Shown: in pieces, positions 1 through 7,724 of the stretch | How the letters are laid out: each line of letters starts with the position of its first letter | Position numbering within the stretch: position 1 is the first letter of the stretch | Notes under the pieces: model-generated | The model's database searches: none | The model's input: only the letters and a program-made list of their open reading frames with translations | What the model was told of the DNA's origin: nothing | Assembly: GCA_963842295.1 (NCBI GenBank) | Contig: CAWJFY010000009.1 | Coordinates: forward strand, 434,001-498,000 | DNA: 64,000 bases | From: JAJNBA01 sp963842295 | GTDB lineage: Bacteria > Actinomycetota > UBA4738 > HRBIN12 | Direction: 5' to 3' | Position numbers and translations under genes: made by a program

Positions 1-405
1 GCCGGCGCCTCCCTGCGGCGCGTCGAACTCGAACGCGATGCCGAGGTGTCCTTCGCTGATGCCGAGCGCGTTCGGCCGCTCACCGGTCGAAAGGCGCGAG
101 GTGGGGATCTGCTCGTTCGCGTAGATCGGGGCGGTCGTGGTCGCCCCCTCGAGCTCGCTCGTGTCCGTCACGGCGCCGGGGACCAGCGCCTCCTCGGGAA
201 CGCGGATCTGCTTGAACGCGCCCTGGCCCAGGAGTGGATCGAGCGGCTCGTTCGGCAGGATCTGCTGCGTGGACACGATGACAGGCCTCAGACTGCCACC
301 TCCCTGCGCCTCTTCCTTGACCCCTTGCGTGTACAGGATCACGGCCGCCGCCGCCGCAACGGCGAGAACGACAGCGATCGCTACAACCAGACCCCGTGAC
401 CTCAT
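1..405 (-). CDS. cpaB: Flp pilus assembly protein CpaB/RcpC, N-terminal part (runs off the left edge)
   Basis: The first 135 codons are visible and the C-terminus lies outside the window. A short basic start (MRSRG) is followed by one membrane segment at residues 5-25. A periplasmic SAF-like stretch then carries the pattern usual in CpaB: a linker, 'IVSTQQILPNEPL', and 'YANEQIPTSRLS' near residues 95-106. CpaB proteins of Tad systems are inner-membrane or periplasmic partners of the secretin channel. The ATG at 405 has an AAAGGAG site about 8 bases upstream. The gene follows the tadG-like gene in the same direction, as expected for a Tad operon. Family assignment is good; subunit role is inferred. 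Confidence 0.85.
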   Translation of the reverse strand, partial: MRSRGLVVAIAVVLAVAAAAAVILYTQGVKEEAQGGGSLRPVIVSTQQILPNEPLDPLLGQGAFKQIRVPEEALVPGAVTDTSELEGATTTAPIYANEQIPTSRLSTGERPNALGISEGHLGIAFEFDAPQGGAG

Positions 406-507
406 CCTCTTGCTCCTTTCAGCCCATCCTCAGAGTTCCCTTATCGGCCGGACCCCCCTCCGGCTTCAATGATTCCTTTCTCGTGCTCTTGGTCTCGTTC
501 TCTTGGC

Positions 508-1899
508 TCAGTTGTCCTGGGGGCAACTCCCGATCGCCATATCGCACAGTCGGACCGCTCGGATGCCGAAGTCCGGGCACGCCTCGCACACCACGGATCC
601 GCCGAACCGCACCTCGACGGTCGTGACTTGCAAGCAGACGGCACTGGAGTTGTTCGGCGGCACTCCGCAGGGACCGCCCTCCGCATAGTCCCAGGAGATC
701 TCCACGCCGTTCCGGACGGCGCCGATCCAGTCCACCACGTGGGTGGCCGGGTCGTAGGTGAAATGCGTGTTCTCGGTGCAGCACTTCGGGTTCCCCTTCG
801 CGCTCAGCGTCACGTTCGCGATCGTGTCATAGGGCGTGCAGCCGAGGCCCGGTGCGATGACGTCCAGGTCGATGTTCGGCGAGTTCACCTTCATGTCGAT
901 GGGGGTCGACGTGCACGAACCGCCCTGACCGCCCCACTCCGCCTTGGAATCCAGCACCGCGTCGAGACGGAGGACGATGAAGCCGATGATGTTGTACTTG
1001 TCGACCTTGTCGCTGGCGCAGCCCACGGCGGAGCCGTTCTTGTCGACCTGGGTCGCGCAGTCGTTCACCGGGAACGTCAGGTCGTCGCCGACCCTGCCTT
1101 CGAGGTTGTTCGTCCAGAGGTTGGATGCGAGTCCGCTCAGCCGACACACGTAGGTCGGGGCGGGATAGTTCACGTTGTTCGGGCCGCCGCCCCAGGTTCC
1201 GTCGATCCACGGTCGGCGTTCGCTGGCTCCGACGTTCGGACAGCTCGCGCCTCCGCTCACGTCCCACCCGACCTTGCTGCAGAGCGGTTCGCCTGCGGGA
1301 CAGAGGTTGAGGAACCCGAACGCCGAGCCTCCGAAGACATCCTTGTTGTTGTCGTACCAGAGGAAGCACGACTCGCCAGCAGGCAGGTTCTCCTCGATCT
1401 GGCATTCCCCCTGTGTCTGCGTGGTCCCCGTGTACACGACGATCGGGATCGGATTGGCGGAGCCGGTCGGCCCCCATCCGGCCGTCGCCTTGGTCTTCAC
1501 CGCGGCCGGACCGTTGAAGCCCAGGACACCGGCGAAGAAGAGCTCCTGCTGCGTCTGGTACTCGACCGTGACGTGGCCGAACGCATCGCCGTCACATCCC
1601 GCCATGTCGATGATCCCGCCGTTCCCGGACACCAGCCCGTTCACGTTGTCGATCGCGTAGGCGTCAGCCATCGACTCGGGGATGTCCGCGTCCGCGAGCC
1701 CTGCGCATGACTGCGCGGCCGCGAGGGCACCCGCGTCCGAGGCGTTCACCATCGCACGGCGCTTGAACAGCAGCTGGCCTACATCGACCGTGAGCACGAC
1801 CATGCCGAGGATCGCGATGAGACTGAGGGCCACGATGACGGCGGTCGCGCCGCGCTCGTCGGAGCCGTCCAGCCGCGAGAGCCGCTTGGTCACTCGCAT
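508..1899 (-). CDS. TadG-like pilus-associated protein with N-terminal Tad domain
   Basis: The 463-residue product starts at the ATG at 1899, which overlaps the end of tadE by 10 bases. It begins with a charged segment, then 'ERGATAVIVALSL', the prepilin-like hydrophobic stretch of the TadE/TadF/TadG family, at about residues 15-40. 'RRAMVNASDAGALAAAQ' follows at about 48-64, the usual start of a Tad (TadG) domain. The rest is a large extracytoplasmic region with several cysteines, probably disulfide-bonded. TadG-type minor pseudopilins are needed for Flp pilus assembly. It lies between tadE and cpaB. The long C-terminal part matches no domain I recognise. Confidence 0.82.
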   Translation of the reverse strand: MRVTKRLSRLDGSDERGATAVIVALSLIAILGMVVLTVDVGQLLFKRRAMVNASDAGALAAAQSCAGLADADIPESMADAYAIDNVNGLVSGNGGIIDMAGCDGDAFGHVTVEYQTQQELFFAGVLGFNGPAAVKTKATAGWGPTGSANPIPIVVYTGTTQTQGECQIEENLPAGESCFLWYDNNKDVFGGSAFGFLNLCPAGEPLCSKVGWDVSGGASCPNVGASERRPWIDGTWGGGPNNVNYPAPTYVCRLSGLASNLWTNNLEGRVGDDLTFPVNDCATQVDKNGSAVGCASDKVDKYNIIGFIVLRLDAVLDSKAEWGGQGGSCTSTPIDMKVNSPNIDLDVIAPGLGCTPYDTIANVTLSAKGNPKCCTENTHFTYDPATHVVDWIGAVRNGVEISWDYAEGGPCGVPPNNSSAVCLQVTTVEVRFGGSVVCEACPDFGIRAVRLCDMAIGSCPQDN

Positions 1900-2306
1900 C
1901 GGAACGTTCCGCTCAGGTTGGGGTCCAAAGTGATCGGTGGCAAGAAGGGGATCGACACTTCGAAGGCCTCCCTCACGGCTCCCGAGAGCGAGCCGTTGTT
2001 GATCTTGATGGTGACTTCCTGGCCGGCGGTGTTGTTGTCGCACGTTCGGTTCCGCGAGAACGACCAACTCCCGCCGAGTGATCCCGCCGAGGACGCCACC
2101 ATGGCAGTCCTGACCTCCGTGTCGCTGCCGCGGACGGCCGCGACCCGCGCGCCCTCACGGGCGGCGGCGCGGAGGTTCTGCACCTGCCAGAAGGCCAGCC
2201 CGTACTCGAGCAGGCCGAAAACCAGGATGGCCAGCAGTCCGATGATCAAGGCGAACTCGACCGCGGCCGCTCCCTCTTCGCGACGAAGCTTGGCTCGCAT
2301 ATTCAT
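1890..2306 (-). CDS. tadE: TadE-family pilus assembly protein
   Basis: A 138-residue protein with the TadE signature: a short basic N-terminus, then 'EEGAAAVEFALIIGLLAILV' around residues 10-29, with the Glu of the prepilin-like motif followed by one membrane helix. 'LRAAAREGARVAAVRG' follows the helix, as is typical of TadE. The extracytoplasmic part holds two cysteines. The ATG at 2306 is preceded by GGAG about 10 bases upstream; an in-frame ATG at 2300 is also possible. The start lies 21 bases past a large hairpin that separates it from flp, so its expression may be lower than that of the pilin. TadE pseudopilins act in Flp pilus assembly and are processed by a TadV/CpaA-type peptidase. 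Confidence 0.88.
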   Translation of the reverse strand: MNMRAKLRREEGAAAVEFALIIGLLAILVFGLLEYGLAFWQVQNLRAAAREGARVAAVRGSDTEVRTAMVASSAGSLGGSWSFSRNRTCDNNTAGQEVTIKINNGSLSGAVREAFEVSIPFLPPITLDPNLSGTFRCE

Positions 2307-2326
2307 TGTCCAGTCTCCATACAGGG

Positions 2327-2380
2327 CCGTCGGCCCCTCGCGTCGCCGCCCTCGCGGGCGGCGTCGCGAGCGGCCGACGG
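2327..2380 (-). other. Long stem-loop between flp and tadE
   Basis: The segment forms a near-perfect hairpin: arms 2327-2351 and 2356-2380 pair over 25 positions with two mismatches around a 4-base loop. It begins 21 bases after the flp stop in the direction of transcription. No T-tract follows, so it is not a classic intrinsic terminator. Such hairpins often protect the upstream message or dampen read-through, which would raise the major pilin relative to tadE and tadG. That role is inferred. Confidence 0.6.
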
Positions 2381-2401
2381 GACCGCTCTCACTCTTGGGA
2401 C

Positions 2402-2602
2402 TTAGCTGCCGGCGACTGCCTTGCCGACCTCGTCGAACTTCTTCTCCGCGGACGTCCCGAGGAACGTCACCGCGACGATGATCACCACCGCGATGAGAGC
2501 AACCATCAGTGCGTACTCCACCGCGGTCGCGCCATGCTCCTCCGTGGCACGCTCCTTCAGGTCTGCCCACCAAGTCTGAAAACCGGTGAAAAGCTGAAGC
2601 AT
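2402..2602 (-). CDS. flp: Flp/Fap-type major pilin
   Basis: A 66-residue pilin precursor. After 'EEHGATAVEYALMVALIAVV' (about residues 22-41) comes a hydrophobic helix and a short polar tail ending 'KAVAGS'. Gly-Ala-Thr-Ala-Val-Glu-Tyr is the Flp pilin motif, with processing expected after the Gly and the Glu-Tyr pair conserved. The ATG at 2602 is chosen because an AAGGAGGT ribosome site lies 7 bases upstream; an in-frame GTG at 2611 would overlap that site. It is the first gene of the pilus cluster and has 309 bp of upstream non-coding DNA. It is predicted to form the Flp pilus fibre. Confidence 0.93.
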   Translation of the reverse strand: MLQLFTGFQTWWADLKERATEEHGATAVEYALMVALIAVVIIVAVTFLGTSAEKKFDEVGKAVAGS

Positions 2603-2911
2603 CCGATACACCTCCTTCCTCCGAAATCAATATCCGTCCTCAAGGGCGCCTCCGCGCCCCCACCTGCGGAATGCCATTCCGCCGATGATCACGTTAGAAG
2701 GCCCCATGCGCCCAGGGAATCCCGAATTCCACTGGGGTTGTCTACGTACTTCAACGTACGCACCCTCCTTGCTCCTGAGGGAACCGGATGGTAACCCGGC
2801 GCGTGCCCCTGGGGAACCCCCAAATGGACCGTGTTTCCTATAGGTCGAAGCGGTCGAAGCGTACGGCCATTGGTCGGGCGTCCTACGGACGGGGGCGTAC
2901 GTTGTGATTGC
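2603..2911 (-). promoter_or_regulatory. flp upstream region with repeated CGTACG sites
   Basis: This 309-bp gap lies between the third response-regulator gene and flp. CGTACG occurs at 2755-2760, 2860-2865 and 2896-2901, and the decamer CAACGTACGC at 2752-2761 is repeated in inverted orientation at 2895-2904. A further palindromic stretch, CGTCCTACGGACG, spans 2879-2891. A possible -10 (TATAGG, minus strand) lies at 2837-2842, but I see no good -35. LuxR-type regulators bind palindromes, so these are candidate operators for the adjacent regulators. No terminator separates regulators and pilin, so read-through is also possible. Confidence 0.4.
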
Positions 2912-3619
2912 CTACTCGGCGGGGCCGATCGATACCAAGCCCGAGCGAGCGGCCATCCGAAGGGCGGCCAGCCGGTTCCCCACGCCGAGCTTCCCATAGA
3001 TCCTGGCGAGATGCGTCGTGACCGTTCGCTCCCGAACCCCGAGCCGCTCCGCGATCTCGCGCGCCGTCAGCCCCTCCGCGGCGATCGCCAGCACCTCCCG
3101 CTCGCGCTTCGTGAGCCGGAGGCCCACGCTCCGCCGGCGCTCGATCCCCTCCGCGATCTGCCCGACCGAGGCGGCGGCCGGGCCTGCGATCACCATCTCC
3201 TCATCCCCCGCGCTCCGGATCCCGGCCAGGAACTCGTCGAGCTCGATGTTCTTGTCGACGAAGCCGTCGGCGCCGACGAACAACGCCCGAGAGACCACGT
3301 GAGGATCGGCATTGGCGCCGAGCCCGAGGATCGCGTGGCCCGGGAACCGCTCGCGGAGCGCCCTGATCAACCAGAAAGAGTCCTTGTCGCCCGCGAGGCC
3401 CATCGCGACCAGGACGACCACGCGTGCGCGGCGTACGCCGCCGACCGCATGGATCGCCTCGTCCGCGCTCGACGCTTGCGCGACGACTTCGAGGCCGGGA
3501 CTCGCGTCGATCGTCGACGCGAGTCCCTCCCTCACCACCGGGAACGGGTCGACGACGACCACGCCCAGCCGCCTGGCGGTGCGCGCTCTCCTGGTCTCGT
3601 TCACGAACGTCTCGGTCAT
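2912..3619 (-). CDS. LuxR-family response regulator with a receiver lacking the phosphoacceptor Asp
   Basis: A 235-residue protein with an N-terminal receiver fold (about 18-135) and a C-terminal LuxR/NarL helix-turn-helix (about 168-228, with 'LTKREREVLAIAAEGLTAREI' split here as LTKREREVLAIAAEGL then TAREI). The receiver is degenerate: only one acidic-pocket Asp (D24) remains, the phosphoacceptor position in 'ARVVVLVAMG' is Val71, and the Ser/Thr switch is Gly; only the conserved Lys (K123) is kept. It is therefore unlikely to be switched by Asp phosphorylation and may act constitutively, by ligand, or by dimerising with its neighbours. Third of three tandem regulators and nearest to the pilus genes. 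The ATG at 3619 leaves a 55-bp gap from the previous gene. Confidence 0.85.
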   Translation of the reverse strand: MTETFVNETRRARTARRLGVVVVDPFPVVREGLASTIDASPGLEVVAQASSADEAIHAVGGVRRARVVVLVAMGLAGDKDSFWLIRALRERFPGHAILGLGANADPHVVSRALFVGADGFVDKNIELDEFLAGIRSAGDEEMVIAGPAAASVGQIAEGIERRRSVGLRLTKREREVLAIAAEGLTAREIAERLGVRERTVTTHLARIYGKLGVGNRLAALRMAARSGLVSIGPAE

Positions 3620-3674
3620 CGGCTCCGCGGAACGACAGGTATGCCGCCCCAGATCGGTGACGACGCGGCTGAGG

Positions 3675-4328
3675 CTACAGCTCCACGAGCCCGAGTGTGG
3701 CCGCCCGCGACACCGCCTGCACCCGGGTTCGCACACCGAGCTTCCGGTAGATCTTCGCGACGTGCGTCTCCACCGTCCGTGGCGAGATGCTGAGCCGAGT
3801 CGCGATCTGCCGCATGGTGTGACCGTCGCTCAGGAGCTCGAGCACCTGCTGTTCCCTCGAGGTGAGGTGGGCCGCGACCTCGGCGCCTTCACGCGCGCGC
3901 CTCGCGAACCGACCGAGTGCGAGCACCGCGTCCTGCTCCAGGCCCGGCGCGATGACGCGCTCGCCTGCGAGCACCCGCCGGATGGTCCCCGAAAGCCCTC
4001 GAAGCCCTTCCGCCTTCGTGACGTATCCTCGCGCGCCCAGCCGCAACGCTCGAAGCACCATGTCGCCGTCCGTGTGGTCGGACAGCACCAGGACCGCCGC
4101 CGGACGGGAGCCATCCTCGAGGGCGGAGAGCACATGGAAGCCGTCGGCGTCGGGGAGCTCGATGTCCAAGACGAGCAGATCGGGTTTCCCCGAGTGACAC
4201 GCTTCGATCGTGGCCAGCGCCGTCTCCAGATCCGCGATCACCGTGACGCCGGCCTCCCGGCAAGCGAGATCGATGACGTTTCGCACGACCGGATGCGCCG
4301 CGGTCACCACCGCACGAACGATCTCCAT
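3675..4328 (-). CDS. NarL/LuxR-family response regulator lacking the acidic Asp pair
   Basis: A 217-residue regulator: receiver at about 4-120 and LuxR-type DNA-binding domain at about 150-212, containing 'LTSREQQVLELLSDGHTM' and the recognition helix 'SPRTVETHVAKIYRKLGV'. The phosphoacceptor Asp55 ('LVLDIELPD'), switch Ser83 and Lys105 ('GYVTKAEG') are present. The N-terminal acidic pair that binds Mg2+ is replaced by 'TAAHP' at residues 9-13, so phosphorylation may be weak or absent. Middle gene of three regulators on one strand; no histidine kinase gene lies beside them. Confidence 0.87.
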   Translation of the reverse strand: MEIVRAVVTAAHPVVRNVIDLACREAGVTVIADLETALATIEACHSGKPDLLVLDIELPDADGFHVLSALEDGSRPAAVLVLSDHTDGDMVLRALRLGARGYVTKAEGLRGLSGTIRRVLAGERVIAPGLEQDAVLALGRFARRAREGAEVAAHLTSREQQVLELLSDGHTMRQIATRLSISPRTVETHVAKIYRKLGVRTRVQAVSRAATLGLVEL

Positions 4329-4383
4329 GTCGGCGAGGCTATCGCTCGGGCGGACCGGCAGACGAGCCGCCCGAGGAGGCTCC

Positions 4384-5046
4384 TCAGGCGGAGCGGGAGG
4401 TGAGCGTCAGACCGGCGCGCCATGCGGCGCCGACCGCCTCGACCTTGGAGTGCACGCCGAGCTTGCACAGGACGTTCTTGACATGGGTCTGGACCGTGGC
4501 AGGGCTGATCCTGAGCTCCTCGGCGAGCTCCGAGGTCGTTGCTCCGTCGGCCAGCGCCGTGAGGATCTCGCGTTCCCGGACCGTCAAGGACGCGAGAAGG
4601 GCGTGATCACTGCGGCGAGCCCGCGCCTGCCACAGGCGGTCGACGAGCGAAGGGAGATCCGCGACGGGCAGCACGAGCTCGCCGGCGAGGGCTCGCCGGA
4701 ACGCGGCCACCAGTTGCGCCGGCTCCCGCTCGGTCGGCAGCACGCCACACGCCCCTGCGGCGAGCGCGAGCTCGACGAGGGGCGAGGCGACCTGTCGTGT
4801 CGCGGCCATCACTCTGGTGTCGGACGAGCTGCGCAGTGCTGCGATGAGGGCGACACCCTGCTCGTCCGACCGATCGAGGTCCACCAGCACGAGGTCGATG
4901 GGCGTCTCGGCGAGCAACCCGATCGCACCGGCCTCGTCGGCCACCGGGCCCACCACTTCCAGACCCGGCCGCCGACGGAGGGCCAACAGCAGGTCCTGTG
5001 TGAGGCCGAGGCTGTCGTCCACGACGAGAACACGGATCTCGTTCAT
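4384..5046 (-). CDS. LuxR-family response regulator lacking the conserved receiver Lys
   Basis: A 220-residue protein with a receiver (about 3-120) and LuxR helix-turn-helix (about 152-215, 'LTVREREILTALADGATTSE'). Here the acidic pair D10-D11, phosphoacceptor D56 ('LVLVDLDRSD') and switch Thr83 are all present, but the Lys expected after 'GVLP' near residue 105 is Thr. It is the most complete receiver of the three. The ATG at 5046 was chosen because the receiver starts immediately after it. First gene of the regulator cluster, divergent from the DUF255 gene with 70 bp between them, where a shared promoter region must lie. Confidence 0.86.
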   Translation of the reverse strand: MNEIRVLVVDDSLGLTQDLLLALRRRPGLEVVGPVADEAGAIGLLAETPIDLVLVDLDRSDEQGVALIAALRSSSDTRVMAATRQVASPLVELALAAGACGVLPTEREPAQLVAAFRRALAGELVLPVADLPSLVDRLWQARARRSDHALLASLTVREREILTALADGATTSELAEELRISPATVQTHVKNVLCKLGVHSKVEAVGAAWRAGLTLTSRSA

Positions 5047-5116
5047 CTGCTCGGAACATCGGCACGGGGAGGGCGGGAACTGAGCGACCGACCGGTCCCT
5101 GCGGGACACTGTCGGG

Positions 5117-7138
5117 GTGAACCGTCTGGCCGAGGCCACGAGCCCGTATCTCCTACAGCACGCGGACAACCCGGTGGACTGGTACCCGTGGGGGGAGGAA
5201 GCGCTCTCCCGAGCCGTCGCGGAGGATCGTCCGATCTTCCTCTCGATCGGCTACGCAGCGTGTCACTGGTGTCATGTGATGGAGCGTGAATCGTTCGAGG
5301 ACGAGGGCACGGCGGCTTTCTTGAACGCGAACTTCGTGCCGATCAAGGTCGACCGCGAGGAGCGACCTGACCTCGACGCGATCTACATGGATGCCGTCCA
5401 GTCGATGACCGGGCAAGGGGGGTGGCCCCTGTCCGCCTTCCTCACGCCCGACGGCAAGCCCTTCTTCGCCGGCACCTACTTCCCGAAGGAGCCGGCCCAC
5501 GGCCTGCCGTCGTTCCGCCAGGTGCTGGAGGGGATCGACGACGCCTGGCGGGAAAGGCGTGAGGACGTCGAACGGCAGGGGGGACGAGTGGTCGACGCCA
5601 TCTCACGCGCCGCGTCGCAGACTGCCTCGCCCGAGCCGCTCACCGAAGAGATCACGACGCAGGCGCTGGCAGAGCTGCGCCGAGCGTTCGACGAGACCTG
5701 GGGCGGGTTCGGGTCGGCGCCGAAGTTCCCCCAGCCGATGACACTCGAGTTCCTCTTGCGGATGGCGCTGCGAGGAGCGCCCGACGCCCTGACGATGCTG
5801 ACCACCACGCTGGATCGGATGGCGGCCGGGGGCATGTACGACCAGCTGGGAGGCGGCTTCGCTCGGTACTCGACCGATGCGACGTGGCTCGTCCCCCACT
5901 TCGAGAAGATGCTCTACGACAACGCTCAGCTGGCGCAGTTGTATGCGCGTGCCTGGCTGGTCACGCGCGAGGATCGTTACCGCCGGATCGCGACCGAGAC
6001 CCTCGAGTACCTGCTCCGCGAGATGCGACATCCTGGAGGCGGGTTCTTCTCGAGCCAGGACGCCGACTCCGAGGGTGTCGAGGGGAAATTCTTCACGTGG
6101 TCCTGGGACGAGCTCGACGGCCTGGTGGGCGAGGACGCCGCGAGGGCCTTCGGTGCTTCTCCGGGCGGCAACTGGGCCGGTGAACACGGGGTGACGAACG
6201 TCCTGAAGCAGCTCGACGGAACGAGCTCCGAGAGGGTGGACCCCGAGGAGGCCCGCCGGGTCCTGTTCGAAGAGCGCGAACATCGCGTGCGGCCCGCGAC
6301 CGATGACAAGGTGTTGACCGCGTGGAACGCGATGGCGATCCAGGCGTTCGCCGAGGCCGGAAGGGCGTTCGGCAACGACACCTTCACGGAAGCAGCGGTG
6401 GCCGCGGCCGAGTTCGTCCTGAAGCACCTACGGAGAGCCGACGGCAGGCTCCTTCGTTCCTGGCGGGACGGCTCTCCCGGCGGTCCGGGCTACGCCGACG
6501 ACCATGCCTTGCTCGCATCCGCGATGCTGTCCCTGTTCTCCAGGACCGGAGAGCTCCACTGGTTCCGCGAGGCCAGGCGCTTGGTCGACGATCTCGTCAG
6601 GCTCTTCGCCGATCAGGACGGAGGGTTCTTCCAGACCGGCATCGACGTCGACCCCCTCGTGATCCGACCGAAGGAGCTCTACGACAACGCCGTGCCCTCC
6701 GGGAACTCCGCCGCCGCCGACGTGCTCCAGCGGATGGCGCTTCTGACCGGGGACCCGGAGCTCGAGCGGATCGGCGTCTCGGCCCTCCGGGTGGTCCGTG
6801 ACGTCCTCGGGAGGGCACCCACCGGGTTCGGACACGCGTTGTCGGCGTTGGACCTTTCCCTCGGTCCGTCGAGGGAGGTCGCGATCGTCGGGTCGATGGA
6901 GGAGCCCGCCACCACGGCCCTCGCCGACGAAGTCCTGGCCGCCCGATTCCTCCCGAACACCGTCCTCGCGGTCGGCGGACCCGACGACCACGATGCGAGT
7001 GAAGCCGTCGCGCTCCTCCGCGATCGTCCGCAGATCGACGGCCTCCCGACGGCCTACGTGTGCAGGCGATTCGCCTGTCGCCTTCCGGTGACCACCACGA
7101 AGGATCTCGCCGACCAGTTGCTCGAGGCAGGTGGCTAG
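5117..7138 (+). CDS. Thioredoxin domain-containing DUF255 protein (YyaL/SSP411 family)
   Basis: A 673-residue protein of the usual family length. An N-terminal thioredoxin-like DUF255 domain (about 1-165) carries 'YAACHWCHVMERESF', with the redox CHWC at 49-52 and the family-typical 'VDREERPD' and 'GQGGWPLSAFLTPDG'. The remainder (about 190-670) is an alpha/alpha-toroid resembling N-acylglucosamine 2-epimerase or cellobiose epimerase folds. The biochemical role of the family is not settled; redox or carbohydrate-linked functions are proposed. Starts at GTG 5117, just before the conserved 'NRLAEATSPYLLQHADNPVDW' region. Followed 54 bp later by a cyclophilin gene on the same strand. Confidence 0.9.
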   Translation: MNRLAEATSPYLLQHADNPVDWYPWGEEALSRAVAEDRPIFLSIGYAACHWCHVMERESFEDEGTAAFLNANFVPIKVDREERPDLDAIYMDAVQSMTGQGGWPLSAFLTPDGKPFFAGTYFPKEPAHGLPSFRQVLEGIDDAWRERREDVERQGGRVVDAISRAASQTASPEPLTEEITTQALAELRRAFDETWGGFGSAPKFPQPMTLEFLLRMALRGAPDALTMLTTTLDRMAAGGMYDQLGGGFARYSTDATWLVPHFEKMLYDNAQLAQLYARAWLVTREDRYRRIATETLEYLLREMRHPGGGFFSSQDADSEGVEGKFFTWSWDELDGLVGEDAARAFGASPGGNWAGEHGVTNVLKQLDGTSSERVDPEEARRVLFEEREHRVRPATDDKVLTAWNAMAIQAFAEAGRAFGNDTFTEAAVAAAEFVLKHLRRADGRLLRSWRDGSPGGPGYADDHALLASAMLSLFSRTGELHWFREARRLVDDLVRLFADQDGGFFQTGIDVDPLVIRPKELYDNAVPSGNSAAADVLQRMALLTGDPELERIGVSALRVVRDVLGRAPTGFGHALSALDLSLGPSREVAIVGSMEEPATTALADEVLAARFLPNTVLAVGGPDDHDASEAVALLRDRPQIDGLPTAYVCRRFACRLPVTTTKDLADQLLEAGG

Positions 7139-7192
7139 ACTCGCGGGCTCCGCGACCCGAAGCCAGAACGGGAAACCAGAAAGGACGGATGC

Positions 7193-7699
7193 GTGCCCAC
7201 AGCGACGATCCACACGAACAAGGGTTCTTTCGCCGTGCGACTGATGCCGGATCATGCACCCAAGACCGTCGAGAACTTCGTCGGCCTTGCGACGGGGACC
7301 AAGGAATGGAAGGACCCGCGCGACGGACAGAAGAAGTCGGCGGCCCTCTATCCGGGCACGATCTTCCACCGCGTGATCCCCGGGTTCATGGTGCAGGGCG
7401 GTGATCCCGCCGGGACGGGCATGGGTGGGCCCGGCTATCAGTTCGAGGACGAGGTACCCCCCGGCGGGCCGAGCTTCGACAAGCCTGGACTCCTTGCGAT
7501 GGCCAATGCGGGACCGGGCACCAACGGCTCGCAATTCTTCGTGACGGTCGCCGCGACGCCCTGGCTCGATGGCCGGCACACCATCTTCGGCGAAGTGACC
7601 GAGGGCTACGAGGTGGTCGAGGCGATCGTCGGGGTCCCCACCGGCTCGCAAGACCGTCCGATCGACGACGTCGTGATAGATCGGATCGAGGTCACCTGA
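7193..7699 (+). CDS. Cytoplasmic cyclophilin-type peptidyl-prolyl cis-trans isomerase
   Basis: A 168-residue single-domain cyclophilin without signal peptide. Active-site elements are visible: 'FHRVIPGFMVQGGD' at 58-71 with the catalytic Arg60, and 'NGSQFFVTVA' at 111-120. It catalyses proline isomerisation during protein folding. The start is GTG 7193, preceded by AAAGGA; an ATG five bases upstream is out of frame. A second, membrane-anchored cyclophilin is encoded at 27170-28054, so the window holds one cytoplasmic and one exported version. Confidence 0.94.
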   Translation: MPTATIHTNKGSFAVRLMPDHAPKTVENFVGLATGTKEWKDPRDGQKKSAALYPGTIFHRVIPGFMVQGGDPAGTGMGGPGYQFEDEVPPGGPSFDKPGLLAMANAGPGTNGSQFFVTVAATPWLDGRHTIFGEVTEGYEVVEAIVGVPTGSQDRPIDDVVIDRIEVT

Positions 7700-7724
7700 A
7701 ATAAGGCGGCGCCGCGTTGCGCCG

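Noticed and set aside
469..1710. Long plus-strand open frame of 413 codons
   Set aside because: It is antisense to the TadG-like gene, has Arg/His/Val-rich composition typical of shadow frames, and matches no family.
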